Shown: piece after piece, positions 7,809 through 16,892 of the stretch | How positions within the stretch are numbered: position 1 is the stretch's first letter | How the letters are laid out: every line of letters starts with the position of its first letter | Assembly (NCBI GenBank): GCA_015075405.1 | Contig: JABTUK010000003.1 | Coordinates: 1-64,000 of the forward strand | DNA: 64,000 nt | From: Anaerolineales bacterium | Lineage (GTDB): Bacteria; Chloroflexota; Anaerolineae; 4572-78; J111 | Direction: 5' to 3' | The notes under the pieces: model-generated | The model's database searches: none | Seen by the model: only the letters and a program-made list of their open reading frames with translations | Told to the model about the DNA's origin: nothing | Program-made: the position numbers and the translations under genes

Positions 7809-10373
7809 AATTATTGGCCCTTGCCGGCCATAGTTTCCGGCGGCCAGCACCAAATCCAAAAGGTTGACCGTCCCATCAGCATTGAGATCGGCCAGGGTAT
7901 CGGCTGAGTTGTAATGCCGGGCAATTGTGGTCAAGTCGAGGATGTCAATCCGGTTATCGGCGTTGAGGTCGCCGGCCAACAGGGTGAGACGCCCCAAACT
8001 GACGGCCTGACCGGTGGAACTCAGATTTTGAGCCAGCAGCGCCTGCGCATCGGCCTGGGCCGAGAGGTATCCGGGGTGGCTAAAGCTGAGGCTGCCCGCG
8101 CCAGACACGCTGAAAGTTCCGTCAGCCCCGGTTTGAATCTGCTGGCCACCGGCGGCGATAACAATGCCGCTGTGATCGGTTCGCCCTTGCAGGGCTACCA
8201 CACCGCTCACGTTGTCACAGTTGGCCGAAACCTCAAGCTGGCCGTTCTGAGGCGTAAAGGGGATAGGGTCAGCGTTATTATCGGCCAGGAGGACATTTTC
8301 CAGGGTCAGCGGGGCGCTGCCGGCGGCGATGGGCTGCCAATCAACCCTGATCAACTCGGCGCTGCCGTTGATGGTGCTGCCCAGGGTAATAGCGGCAAAA
8401 GAGATGACGCCGTTGGTTGTATCCACCGTATTCTGAGCGATAAAGCCGCTGGAGAAACTGCTGCCCGCCGTAACCTGAACGCCATCACGGGCAGGGTTGG
8501 CGTCAATGACCTGAGCCACAGCAGGATTGTAGCGGAGTCTCAGTTCAACCCCCAACAGATCAGCCACATTGTCTACCTGGACCGAGGCGCTGCCCTGATC
8601 GTTACAGATGGGGATGACTAGGTTGGCCGGGTTGACCCGGAGGATGACGCCGGTCGGCGGGGTGGTGGTTGGGGTGGGCGTGGGGGTATCGGTGGGAGTG
8701 GGGGTGATGGTCGGCGGTGTGCCTGTCGGCGTAGCGGTAGGAGTCGAAGTTGCCGTAGGGGTGGGGGTAGCTGTCGCGCCGCCATCGCCATTGACCGGGA
8801 CCGAGGCGGTAGCGCTGCACTGGAGGAAGCGCTGGCCGGTGGGGTCGCTGGCGGTGAAGGTGTAGTTGTAGAGACCCGGAGCGGTGGTATCGCTGTCTGT
8901 GCCATCGTATTCACCGGCTCGATCTACAAAGCCAAAGCCCGTGGAGGCTTGCGCCCCGGCGGCCGCCTGGCTGATGGTGCGAGTGGCGGTGACGGTTGCG
9001 CCAACTAAGGGAAGACTCTGGTAATCGGCCAGCCGGACGGTGAACTCAATTGTATCGCCTATGTTGTAACTTTCCCGGCCGAAAATCACGCTGGTGATCT
9101 GGCAGGCCTGGGTGGGGCCAGTACAACGGTTAATCCTTTCAGCCGCTTTGGTCCGCAGTTCCGGGATACGGTTGTAGATATTGTCGCCGGGCGAAGTGGT
9201 CCAGGTGACATCCCGCCCACCGGCAATGACCGGAATATTGGGCAGGCCGTCGTAGGTGGCAGAACTCAACGGATCAATGCCTTTCTGGTTCAATTTCCAG
9301 GCAATTAGCTCAACCGCGCTGTCGAACATGGGCTGGTGGAAAGGAGCCACGCCCAGCCGGCGATCATCGCAGTTGCCGTAGCAGCCGATAAAACCAATCG
9401 CCATCGAGCCGCGATTGTGGGTGTCGTGGATGCCGATTACGTCATCGCCGCCGGCCCGGCCTTCGTAAATGACGCCGTTGGGGTCAATCAGGTAGTTGTA
9501 GCCAATATCGCCCCACCACAACACATTGGCATGAAAGTTCCAGATGGAGCGGACCCAACCGGCGTAACCCTGGTAGGGCTGCGGTTGGTTGGGTGTTTCG
9601 CTTTGGTGCAGGATGATGTGGGTCACCGGAGCGTAAACCGGCGGGCGAGGCGAGCTAAAGCGACCGCCCGGACAACCCCAGGTTTCACGCGAAACAACAG
9701 TGGGCCTGGTAATGGGGCACGTTTGGGCGACAGCGGCAGTGGCGGCCATCTGACTGGCGATTTGGCCATCGGTTGGCCCCTGGCTGGTGTCGTTCATCAC
9801 CAGGGTGACGCTGCGCAGGGTTGGCCCAAAATCGAGCGAGCTGCTGCTGAGGGTGATTTTAAATTGCAGCGCGGCCTGGGCTGCGTCAACCCAGATGAGA
9901 TTGCCGCTGCGCAAATCGTCGCGCACGGGATAAAAGGCTTCGGGGTTTTCCACCCATTCGCTCCACGATGCGCCGCCGTCGCTGCTCAGGCGGGTTTCGA
10001 GGCGCAGGCTTGTACCTTCCGGCAAATCGACGCCCCACAGCGGGACCATATCGGTGGTGAAAGCCAGGGGCGAGTGGATGACCCCGGAGGTGTAGCTGCC
10101 TGCGGTGAGACCGGAGGCCAGGCTCAAACCGGCAGTGGTTACTTCCAGCCCCTCAAGCTGACCGTTAGCGCCCAGGTAAGCCGCGTCGAGGTGGGCCTCT
10201 TGCGAGACAATGGTGGCGCTGCCATCGGGCGAACTTTGCGCCGCGCCGACAAAAGCAGGCTGGTCGCCCTCCTGCTGCGGTGGGTGGGCGGAAGTCTGGC
10301 CGGCCCCCCCGAAGTAAACCAGGGCAGCCAGAATTAATGAGCAGACGGGGATTAGCGATTTGAGTGTTTTCAT
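7794..10373 (-). CDS. Secreted PGRP-domain protein with cohesin and dockerin, probably non-catalytic
   Basis: An 859-aa secreted protein: signal peptide (1-29), a beta-rich N-terminal region (to about 215), a PGRP/amidase-2 domain (about 222-415), a PLVGATVTATRT-type Ig-like domain, a Thr/Pro linker (about 545-575), a cohesin (about 576-720), a regulatory-like domain with LQGRTDHSG, and a canonical dockerin (GDLNADNRIDILDL, ADLNADGTVNLLDL). In the PGRP domain His256 (IILHQSE) and Tyr292 (IGYNYLID) are kept. The second and third zinc ligands are gone: GHRD is GGRD (Gly386) and CPGD is SPGD (Ser394). It is therefore more likely a peptidoglycan-binding module than an amidase. AAGGAG precedes the ATG by 7 bases. 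The last residues come from a word repeat. Confidence 0.9.
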   Translation of the reverse strand: MKTLKSLIPVCSLILAALVYFGGAGQTSAHPPQQEGDQPAFVGAAQSSPDGSATIVSQEAHLDAAYLGANGQLEGLEVTTAGLSLASGLTAGSYTSGVIHSPLAFTTDMVPLWGVDLPEGTSLRLETRLSSDGGASWSEWVENPEAFYPVRDDLRSGNLIWVDAAQAALQFKITLSSSSLDFGPTLRSVTLVMNDTSQGPTDGQIASQMAATAAVAQTCPITRPTVVSRETWGCPGGRFSSPRPPVYAPVTHIILHQSETPNQPQPYQGYAGWVRSIWNFHANVLWWGDIGYNYLIDPNGVIYEGRAGGDDVIGIHDTHNRGSMAIGFIGCYGNCDDRRLGVAPFHQPMFDSAVELIAWKLNQKGIDPLSSATYDGLPNIPVIAGGRDVTWTTSPGDNIYNRIPELRTKAAERINRCTGPTQACQITSVIFGRESYNIGDTIEFTVRLADYQSLPLVGATVTATRTISQAAAGAQASTGFGFVDRAGEYDGTDSDTTAPGLYNYTFTASDPTGQRFLQCSATASVPVNGDGGATATPTPTATSTPTATPTGTPPTITPTPTDTPTPTPTTTPPTGVILRVNPANLVIPICNDQGSASVQVDNVADLLGVELRLRYNPAVAQVIDANPARDGVQVTAGSSFSSGFIAQNTVDTTNGVISFAAITLGSTINGSAELIRVDWQPIAAGSAPLTLENVLLADNNADPIPFTPQNGQLEVSANCDNVSGVVALQGRTDHSGIVIAAGGQQIQTGADGTFSVSGAGSLSFSHPGYLSAQADAQALLAQNLSSTGQAVSLGRLTLLAGDLNADNRIDILDLTTIARHYNSADTLADLNADGTVNLLDLVLAAGNYGRQGPIIVNGE

Positions 10374-10390
10374 TTACGCGCTCCTTGAAG

Positions 10391-10437
10391 AAGGGAACTG
10401 AGGGGAAAATAAGTTCCCTCAGTTCCTATGAGTTCCT
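10391..10437. repeat. GTTCCTATGA/GGGAACTGA word repeat
   Basis: GGGAACTGAGG and, after a short spacer, CCTCAGTTCC with TATGAGTTCC form an inverted repeat between two minus-strand genes. The same words are at 17554-17635 and 43735-43806. Confidence 0.75.
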
Positions 10438-10444
10438 TTTTCTT

Positions 10445-12409
10445 TTACTGCCAGGTTGTCAGCGGTCCACGGCGCTGGTAATTTGCGGCGACCAGGGTCA
10501 GATCAAGGATATTGACCACCCCATCGCCGTTGAGATCAGCGGTGGCGTCGGTAGACAAGTAACGTCCGGCCAGGTAGGTCATGTCGAGAATGTTAATCAG
10601 GCTGTCGCCGTTGACATCGCCGGCCGGCAGGGTGATAGTATTCAGGTTAGCAGCCTGGCCTTCCGGTGCGGTAAGTTGGGCGGCCAGATAGCCGGGGAAG
10701 ATGAAACTCAACGAATCGGCCGGGGTAACGGCAAAGAGGCCGGAAGGGTAGCTCCGGGTCTGCTGACCTGAGGGGGCGCTGACGATGACCCCGCTGTGAT
10801 CGGCCCGGCCTTGCAGATTTACCGTGCCCTGAACACAAGTAGAATCTACAATGATTTCGAGGGTTTTGGTTTCGGTTACATTTTGAGTCCCCGTAGCATG
10901 GGTGATTACGGCGGCTACGGTAATCGGCGTAACCCCGGTTCGACCTTGCAGCCGCCAGTCAACATAGATAATATTTCCGCGTCCCGTAACCGGCGACTGG
11001 GCATTGGCGGTGAAGAAAATTTTGCCCTGGCGGACATTCACCCCATTGTTCAGGAAGGGATCAAAGTTTGGATCGGGTTTAACTTGCACCGGCGGGCGCG
11101 GGCGGCGGAAGGCATCAATAACCTGGATAAAAGCGGGGGCATAGCTAACCTCCAACTGTACTCCCGTCAAACTGGTGACATTGCTGATAGCGATTGTGCC
11201 GGTAATATCAGGATCAGGACGGCCACAAAGTTCAATGGGTTGGGGGGGCAGGTCAATGATGATAGTTGGAGTTGTGGGGCGAGTCACCTGTACGGTTCGA
11301 GAGGCTTGTAGCGGGCAGGTTGCTCCTGTGCCGTTAGTAGCCTCGGCGGTAATGGTATATGAGCCGGTTTCGTTGGTATTAGTGTAACTCGCCGTGCAGA
11401 TGTTACCTGAGCCGGAAAATGGTCCAACCGGTTCAGAACCGCTGGATTTCTGAATAGAAGCGGTGACGCTGGCGCAACTGGTATTGGTGATGGTTGCGGT
11501 TATTTGAATGGGTTCATTGAGGCTGTAAGTTTCTTTGTCGGTCCTGACCGCTTCGACGCCGCAAGAAGGAGCATCATCAACCACAGTAATTGATAAGGAT
11601 AAGGGGTCATCTGGGCAGGGCCGAAATCTTGGCTCAGATTGACCATCACGAGCTTTTAGGTCAGAAAAGGTATACGATCCGGTGGCGGTTACGGTATAGG
11701 TTAGGAGATAAGGGCCGGCGCCGCTAAAATTAAACGGACCTTCCCTACCCCCGGTTGGCGTGATAACTTGGGTAGTCACAACAGCGCCGCTTTGACTTGC
11801 ATTAGTTAAAGTTACAGTCGAGGACAGGGTAACGGTTTCATTGATTTGGTAGGTTCTTTGGCCGGGTGGAATAGTATCCACTTGAAGTTCGCATTGTGGC
11901 AAAGGAAGCAGTTTAACTGGAACCGTAGCCTCCGCCGAACAGGGCAAAAAGCGCGGGCCGGTGAAGTCGCTTACGTCGAATTTGAAAGTGTAGAGACCCG
12001 GCAGGTCGGTTTGGGTGTAGACGCCATCATACGTGCCGGATTGATCTTCCAAAGGGGGAATGGCGCTGGCTTCGAGGGTGTCGGTGAAGGGCTGGCGGCT
12101 AACCGTAGCATCTACATTTGCGCCAATCAGGGGTGCGCCTGCGGCATCTTCAACCCGCAGCGTGACTTTGATAGGGTCGCCTGTAAAATACTCAGCTTTA
12201 TCAAACTCAACCGCAGCCACCCGGCAAGCCTGAAGTGGGGGCGGGGTTGGGGTGTAGGTTGGGGTCGGCGTGGGGGGCTTGCAGGAGCGGCAGTGGGCCG
12301 GATCGGTTTCATCCTGGCCGGTTTGAAAAGCCAGGGTGAGCGCCGCCAGCACCAGTACGCCGATGATGAGCCATTTTTTTGGTTGGGTTGGCAACCTGAT
12401 TTTTTTCAT
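10445..12409 (-). CDS. Secreted multi-Ig scaffold protein with cohesin and dockerin
   Basis: A 654-aa protein: N-terminal export helix (KKWLIIGVLVLAALTLAF), a short PTPTPTYTPTPPP linker, three or four Ig-like beta domains with conserved Cys (to about 385), a cohesin (about 390-535, ISNVTSLTGVQLEVSYAPAF), a regulatory-like domain with LQGRADHSG (about 545-600) and a canonical dockerin (GDVNGDSLINILDM, ADLNGDGVVNILDL) ending GPLTTWQ. There is no enzyme domain, so I read it as a spacer or adaptor linking one cohesin partner to another. ATG 12409 was chosen because GGAGGAG lies 4 bases upstream; a longer frame from 12433 would translate the ribosome-binding site. Confidence 0.88.
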   Translation of the reverse strand: MKKIRLPTQPKKWLIIGVLVLAALTLAFQTGQDETDPAHCRSCKPPTPTPTYTPTPPPLQACRVAAVEFDKAEYFTGDPIKVTLRVEDAAGAPLIGANVDATVSRQPFTDTLEASAIPPLEDQSGTYDGVYTQTDLPGLYTFKFDVSDFTGPRFLPCSAEATVPVKLLPLPQCELQVDTIPPGQRTYQINETVTLSSTVTLTNASQSGAVVTTQVITPTGGREGPFNFSGAGPYLLTYTVTATGSYTFSDLKARDGQSEPRFRPCPDDPLSLSITVVDDAPSCGVEAVRTDKETYSLNEPIQITATITNTSCASVTASIQKSSGSEPVGPFSGSGNICTASYTNTNETGSYTITAEATNGTGATCPLQASRTVQVTRPTTPTIIIDLPPQPIELCGRPDPDITGTIAISNVTSLTGVQLEVSYAPAFIQVIDAFRRPRPPVQVKPDPNFDPFLNNGVNVRQGKIFFTANAQSPVTGRGNIIYVDWRLQGRTGVTPITVAAVITHATGTQNVTETKTLEIIVDSTCVQGTVNLQGRADHSGVIVSAPSGQQTRSYPSGLFAVTPADSLSFIFPGYLAAQLTAPEGQAANLNTITLPAGDVNGDSLINILDMTYLAGRYLSTDATADLNGDGVVNILDLTLVAANYQRRGPLTTWQ

Positions 12410-12523
12410 AAGACTCCTCCGTGTTAGGCGCAATAACTTGGTTTAACCTTAAACTTTGGGAAATTGGGGAGAATTTAAAGTTGCGGCAATATCCTTAAAC
12501 GCTCCCCACTTTCCCCAAGGTTT

Positions 12524-12552
12524 CACCCCTCCCCCGGAGTGGGGGAGGGGTG
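12524..12552. repeat. 12-bp perfect hairpin CACCCCTCCCCC
   Basis: Arms 12524-12535 and 12541-12552 with a 5-nt loop lie just beyond the stop of the 12571-13668 gene. Around it (12460-12520) are imperfect GGGGAGAATTTAA/TTAAACGCTCCCC words. No T run follows. Confidence 0.7.
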
Positions 12553-12570
12553 GGAGAGGATCAAATCCAT

Positions 12571-13668
12571 TTAGAAAGGGAAAGTGCCGCCAGGCGGCGT
12601 CCCATCGGTGGGGCCGCCGGTTCCGTAGTTTTTGGCCATCAGCACCATATCAATAATATTGACCACACCATCCGGGGTGGGACCGGCGCCTAAGTTGGGG
12701 CCGGTGTAATCCGCCGCCCATAAGAGCGAGTTTGTGCCTGCTACCGGCTGATTCAAGACGCTGGCCATCAAAACCAGGTCCAGAATATTCACCGCGTTGT
12801 CATCGTTGAGGTCGCCGGCCAACAAGAAGACTGAGGAGGAGTCGTGCGGGGCATCAAAGGTGGCTTCTACATCCAGATAACCAAATCGGCTTACTTCAAC
12901 ATCATAAGGCGGGCCTACCATGCCATTATTGAAGGCGCAAAAGCCGTTAGCGTCTACCTGGCCGCCGTCACAGGGATAGAGGCCGTTGATTTTAACGTCG
13001 GTAAAGATAGGGTGAGGCACGGTGAAAAAGTAGGTGTCGCCGCTATTTTCACCACCCTCCAGGCCGATCTGGAATTTAAAGATGCTGTTAGGCTCAACTT
13101 CTATCGTGCCGAAGGTGTCAACCAAATCTAACGAGAGACCGCCATTGTCTGTGGCTTCAGAAGCAACTCCATCGAGACAAACATCGGCTACCTCGCCCAC
13201 CAACGCGGCCGGATCGCTGCGCCAGGTGATTTCTACCAGGCTGCCGCTGCCATTGATAATCACGGTGGGGTCTAAATAAACGATATTGACCGTAAAGGAG
13301 CTATCGCCGCAAATTAGCCCGCCGCCGCCGGGGTTGACCGTCATAAAATAATCCACCCCGCGTGTGCCCGGCAACAGCGCGCCCGGCTGGACATCTTCGG
13401 GGGTAACAATGGAAGAGTCGTAGGCAATCGCCAGGGTTAGCCCCGATATATCTTCCGCGCCTTCAACATTCAGCTTGGTGACAACGGTGCCATCGCCTCT
13501 GGAGACAAAGGTATTAATCGGGTTCCATAGAAAATTGAAGAAACCGACCAATTGCGCCTCAACATCGCCTTCCGGCTCTTGAGCGGCCGCCGGCGCAACC
13601 AGCATGGCGGTTAGCAGCAAGGCTAATACCAAGAACTGAGCCGGTTTGGATAACTTTAACCATTTCAT
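12571..13668 (-). CDS. Small secreted cohesin-dockerin protein
   Basis: A 365-aa protein with a signal peptide (1-29, ending AAAQ), a cohesin-like domain (about 45-195, GAEDISGLTLAIAYDSSIVT), a short beta domain (about 200-275) and a dockerin (about 282-350). Dockerin repeat 1 is canonical (GDLNDDNAVNILDL). Repeat 2 is odd: a 20-residue insertion (NQPVAGTNSLLWAADYTGPN) is followed by PTPDGVVNIIDM, so the first calcium ligands of loop 2 are displaced. The GRTDHSG domain found in its relatives is missing. GGAGG sits 8 bases before the ATG. It has no enzyme domain and is probably an adaptor of the surface complex. Confidence 0.83.
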   Translation of the reverse strand: MKWLKLSKPAQFLVLALLLTAMLVAPAAAQEPEGDVEAQLVGFFNFLWNPINTFVSRGDGTVVTKLNVEGAEDISGLTLAIAYDSSIVTPEDVQPGALLPGTRGVDYFMTVNPGGGGLICGDSSFTVNIVYLDPTVIINGSGSLVEITWRSDPAALVGEVADVCLDGVASEATDNGGLSLDLVDTFGTIEVEPNSIFKFQIGLEGGENSGDTYFFTVPHPIFTDVKINGLYPCDGGQVDANGFCAFNNGMVGPPYDVEVSRFGYLDVEATFDAPHDSSSVFLLAGDLNDDNAVNILDLVLMASVLNQPVAGTNSLLWAADYTGPNLGAGPTPDGVVNIIDMVLMAKNYGTGGPTDGTPPGGTFPF

Positions 13669-13869
13669 TTTTTACTACCTCCATACTAAACTAACTTTAA
13701 ACCCATCAAATTGAGATTTTGCTCCGGTAGTGGCCGAAGCGCGTTTAGAGTGCGGCAGTGAGGGCTTTAAGTGTAACCCCACCCCCCTCTCTTTGAGGTC
13801 AGCCTTGTTATGTCATAATTTAACCTCCTTGTATCTGATAAGTTTAATGGATTTTCTGGCTAACCGTTT

Positions 13870-16296
13870 TCAGGGTAGCCTGCGGACAATAGCCAGACCG
13901 TCAATTAGTTCGCTGTCAAACCCATTGACCAGGCCATCCCAATAGGCGCTGAAAGCGCAATCAGTATTTGCGCCCAACGAAGCAGGGGCGCAGATAAAAA
14001 TATCACCACCGTCGCCGCTGACGCCGTTCACCGCGAAAGCCCCTGTTGTGTTGAGATAAATTTCGCCGGTATCCTGATCAATCCAGGTTGCGTCAATATT
14101 TTCATTATTGCTGTTCAAGTTAACGTCTGCGCCGTCAAAGTATAATTCCCAGGTTCCGCTGGTAGCTTCGCCCAGGCTGGTGGGGTGGAAGACCAGCAGA
14201 TCAAAATTTCGGCTGGATAACCCGGAGACTCGGGCCGTGCCGGCGGTGCTGATGACAAATGAGGGCAATCCGCCTGCGCCGGCGGGAACATCAAAGGCAT
14301 CAATATCCTCGCCGCCAGTGGTCAAATCAACATCCGAGCCGTCAAAAAACCACTCAAAACTGCCGGCGGTGTTCTCACCCAGCGAGGTGGGGACAAAGCG
14401 GACAATATCCGAAGCGGTGACAAGGCCCAGAGGCAAAGCCTTGGTGGGTCGGTCAAAGGTTATTAAAATGCTGCCATCGGATAGGAGAGAAAAGCCGTTC
14501 AGGTCACGGTTAATGCCCACATCCGAGCCGTCAAAATAGAGCGCCCAGAGGCCGGTGTTGGTGTTGTATTCCAGGATGTCGTCATCATCAAAAGAAACTC
14601 CGCCGACAATCCCGTTGGAACTGGCGCTGAGGTAAATGATTTCTTTAACGGTAGTTTCTTCGTCATCGCTGTTGTTGGTGGGATCGGGGTCAGGAGTGTC
14701 GGAAGTTACGCTGACGGTGTTGACCAGCGTGCCGGCAGCGGTGGCCTGGCCGACAATGATGATCCCGGCGCTGCTGCCCGGAAGGATGTTGCCAAGATTA
14801 CAGGTAACTACCCCGGCGGCTTCGGCGCAGCTTCCCTGGTCGGGCGTGGCCGAAACAAACGTGAGCGAAGTGGGCAGGGTGTCGCTTAAAACCACATTTT
14901 CCGCCTCGTCGGGGCCGTTGTTGGTAACGGTGACGGTGTAAGTGACCTCATCGCCAACGGCGACTGAATCGGCGCTGTCGGTTTTGGTCACGGCCAGGTC
15001 GGCCTGGGCGGCGGAGTCAATGGTTATTTCAAAATTGTAAAGCTGGATATTATCGGCGGCGTCTCCAAAAATACGGATATATTTGGTTCCGGCTGCGCCC
15101 AGGGCCAGGTCGGTTAAGGTTTCACCCGCGCTTGCCCCGCCGGCATTGACCGAGGCCAGGACGGTGGTCCCATCCGAGTCAATAATTTCAAAACCCAAAT
15201 TATGAACGGCCAGAGAGTCGGTTTGGTTTATCGGCGTAATGGGGCAGCCGATACTATCAAATCCCGGATCACCCGCATTACCTTGGGGGTCATCAAAATA
15301 GGTTAAACCCACCGGATTAAGGGTAACATCTATCTCTTTAGCATTATCGGCCGCCTCAAAACGATACCAATCTTGATCGCTGTCATCGTCAATGCTAACA
15401 CCGGTTACTCCGACAGGCACGCCATCGGGCGTTGCGCCCAGGTCTACTGCCTGGCCGAAGCCGTCGTTGCCAAAACCGCCAATCAATTCGTTGGGATCAC
15501 CATAATGGCGTTGGGCAGCCCGAATATCGTCATGTTGGAGGCCAATAAATGCAGTGGTAATAAAAGGTTCCATCAATTTGGTTTGGTCAACGGGGCAAAC
15601 ATGAAAAATACCTGCCCCATGCCCATGCTCGTGAGAAACAACATTATGGAAGGCTGTGGCCAGATTACCGGCATTAAAAAAGCTGTCGGTTGAGTCTATC
15701 TTCATATCGCCGGTATTTGGGAAGAAGTTGTAAGCCAGGATGCCGCTATTCCCATCAATGTTACAGCCCCCAATACGGATGTCGCCCCGCACTCCTAAAA
15801 CGCCGGGTGAATTAGGCCAGGCCGCACCATCATCGTTGGGTTCAAAAATGTAGCGATTACCCGTACTGGCTTGCCACTCGGCAAAAACATTGGCTATCTC
15901 GGCTTGCCAGTTGCCGGCCCCATAGATTGAGTCCATTTGGGCTATCAGGTCACTATTGCAAGAGGCGACATCGGCGGTTGGATCCTGAGGCATGAAGGTT
16001 CCATCCGGGATAATACTCCAGGTGAGCGTCAGCGATTCGCCTTGAGCATTGGATAAGCCATCACTGTTCGCCGTGGCTGCCGGGTCCCAATGGGAGTCCA
16101 GATAAAAGGCCGGGCCAATACGATCATAGAGTCTCCGATAGACATCTTCCGAGTATTCCGGGGGGGTATCTTGAGCAAGAACAAAGCCAATTAGCCCACT
16201 GCTGTCAGCGTACATTGATTCCCCTGGCGATAGGATCGCAGACGCAATTACCATGAGTAAGACAGGTAGGCCGCCCCATTTAAGCAAAGATTTCAT
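13870..16296 (-). CDS. Secreted metzincin-type metalloprotease with DUF11 domain
   Basis: An 808-aa secreted protein. The zinc site HEHGHGAGIFH (His222, Glu223, His226, His232) matches the metzincin HExxHxxGxxH pattern, with a likely Met-turn at LMEP (Met242), as in matrixins. Cys residues flank the site (CNIDG, HVCPVD). A pre-peptidase-C-like beta domain follows (about 285-425), then a DUF11 domain (about 430-545, LAVTKTDSADSVAVGDEVTY) and about 250 residues of repeats containing W-LYFDGSDV / WFFDGSDV / WELYFDGADV. It has no dockerin or sortase signal although it lies inside the cohesin-dockerin cluster. GGAGGG precedes the start. Confidence 0.87.
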   Translation of the reverse strand: MKSLLKWGGLPVLLMVIASAILSPGESMYADSSGLIGFVLAQDTPPEYSEDVYRRLYDRIGPAFYLDSHWDPAATANSDGLSNAQGESLTLTWSIIPDGTFMPQDPTADVASCNSDLIAQMDSIYGAGNWQAEIANVFAEWQASTGNRYIFEPNDDGAAWPNSPGVLGVRGDIRIGGCNIDGNSGILAYNFFPNTGDMKIDSTDSFFNAGNLATAFHNVVSHEHGHGAGIFHVCPVDQTKLMEPFITTAFIGLQHDDIRAAQRHYGDPNELIGGFGNDGFGQAVDLGATPDGVPVGVTGVSIDDDSDQDWYRFEAADNAKEIDVTLNPVGLTYFDDPQGNAGDPGFDSIGCPITPINQTDSLAVHNLGFEIIDSDGTTVLASVNAGGASAGETLTDLALGAAGTKYIRIFGDAADNIQLYNFEITIDSAAQADLAVTKTDSADSVAVGDEVTYTVTVTNNGPDEAENVVLSDTLPTSLTFVSATPDQGSCAEAAGVVTCNLGNILPGSSAGIIIVGQATAAGTLVNTVSVTSDTPDPDPTNNSDDEETTVKEIIYLSASSNGIVGGVSFDDDDILEYNTNTGLWALYFDGSDVGINRDLNGFSLLSDGSILITFDRPTKALPLGLVTASDIVRFVPTSLGENTAGSFEWFFDGSDVDLTTGGEDIDAFDVPAGAGGLPSFVISTAGTARVSGLSSRNFDLLVFHPTSLGEATSGTWELYFDGADVNLNSNNENIDATWIDQDTGEIYLNTTGAFAVNGVSGDGGDIFICAPASLGANTDCAFSAYWDGLVNGFDSELIDGLAIVRRLP

Positions 16297-16892
16297 TATC
16301 AGTGCCCTCCGTTGGTTGTTTCAGATTGTGGAATATACTTTGACCGTTTTGGATTGATTGGGTTTAAGACAAATACAGCTTTCTTGGACCTATTCCCGTG
16401 GCAAACAGGTACAACTCAATCTTAACTTATTGTCTAATCGGTCTCAACAGTAACAATGCGGAACTTTTTTCAGTAGTTTTGGGGAGGATTTTCTCCGTAT
16501 TAGTACGGAGAGCGGGGGATAATTTGCGAATTGTGGCTGAGTAAAGAAACCCCTTGACGCGGAGGGCAAGTTAGCTTAAGATAGAGAGGTGATACGTGAG
16601 GCGAAGAGGCGAGGATAGAGGATGGAGGATAGAGGATTGAAGATAGAGGGTAGATAATAATCCTCATTGATGATCTTCATCAACCATCCACCATCTTCCA
16701 TCTACGATCTTCAATCTTCATCTCGCCTCCCCGCCTCACGCCTCATCGCGTCTTTATTTCAAAGGAGTCGTCACGAGCTAGCGCACACCACCGATAATGA
16801 AAAAGTAACAGGTAGCAAGGTAGCAGAGCCGTATGATTTCCCTGTCTACCGTCTACCGTCTACCGTCTACTATTTTCAGAGGAGTTTTTCCC
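16297..16892. other. Divergent intergenic region with two word-repeat arrays
   Basis: About 600 bp between the metalloprotease (minus) and the response regulator (plus) must hold both promoters. The AT-rich part is 16297-16500. 16590-16760 is a long inverted array of GAGGCGAGG/GATAGAGGATGGA words; its outer end, read in reverse complement, matches AATAAAGAYGCGATGA also found at 20114 and 45161. 16806-16872 holds GTAGCAAG words and four CTACCGT heptamers. No gene is supported. Confidence 0.7.

Noticed and set aside
9336..10337. 333-codon plus-strand open frame
   Set aside because: Antisense to the PGRP-cohesin-dockerin gene; composition is of shadow type.
7794..10373. Calling the PGRP protein an active N-acetylmuramoyl-L-alanine amidase
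   Set aside because: Two of the three protein zinc ligands are replaced (Gly386, Ser394).
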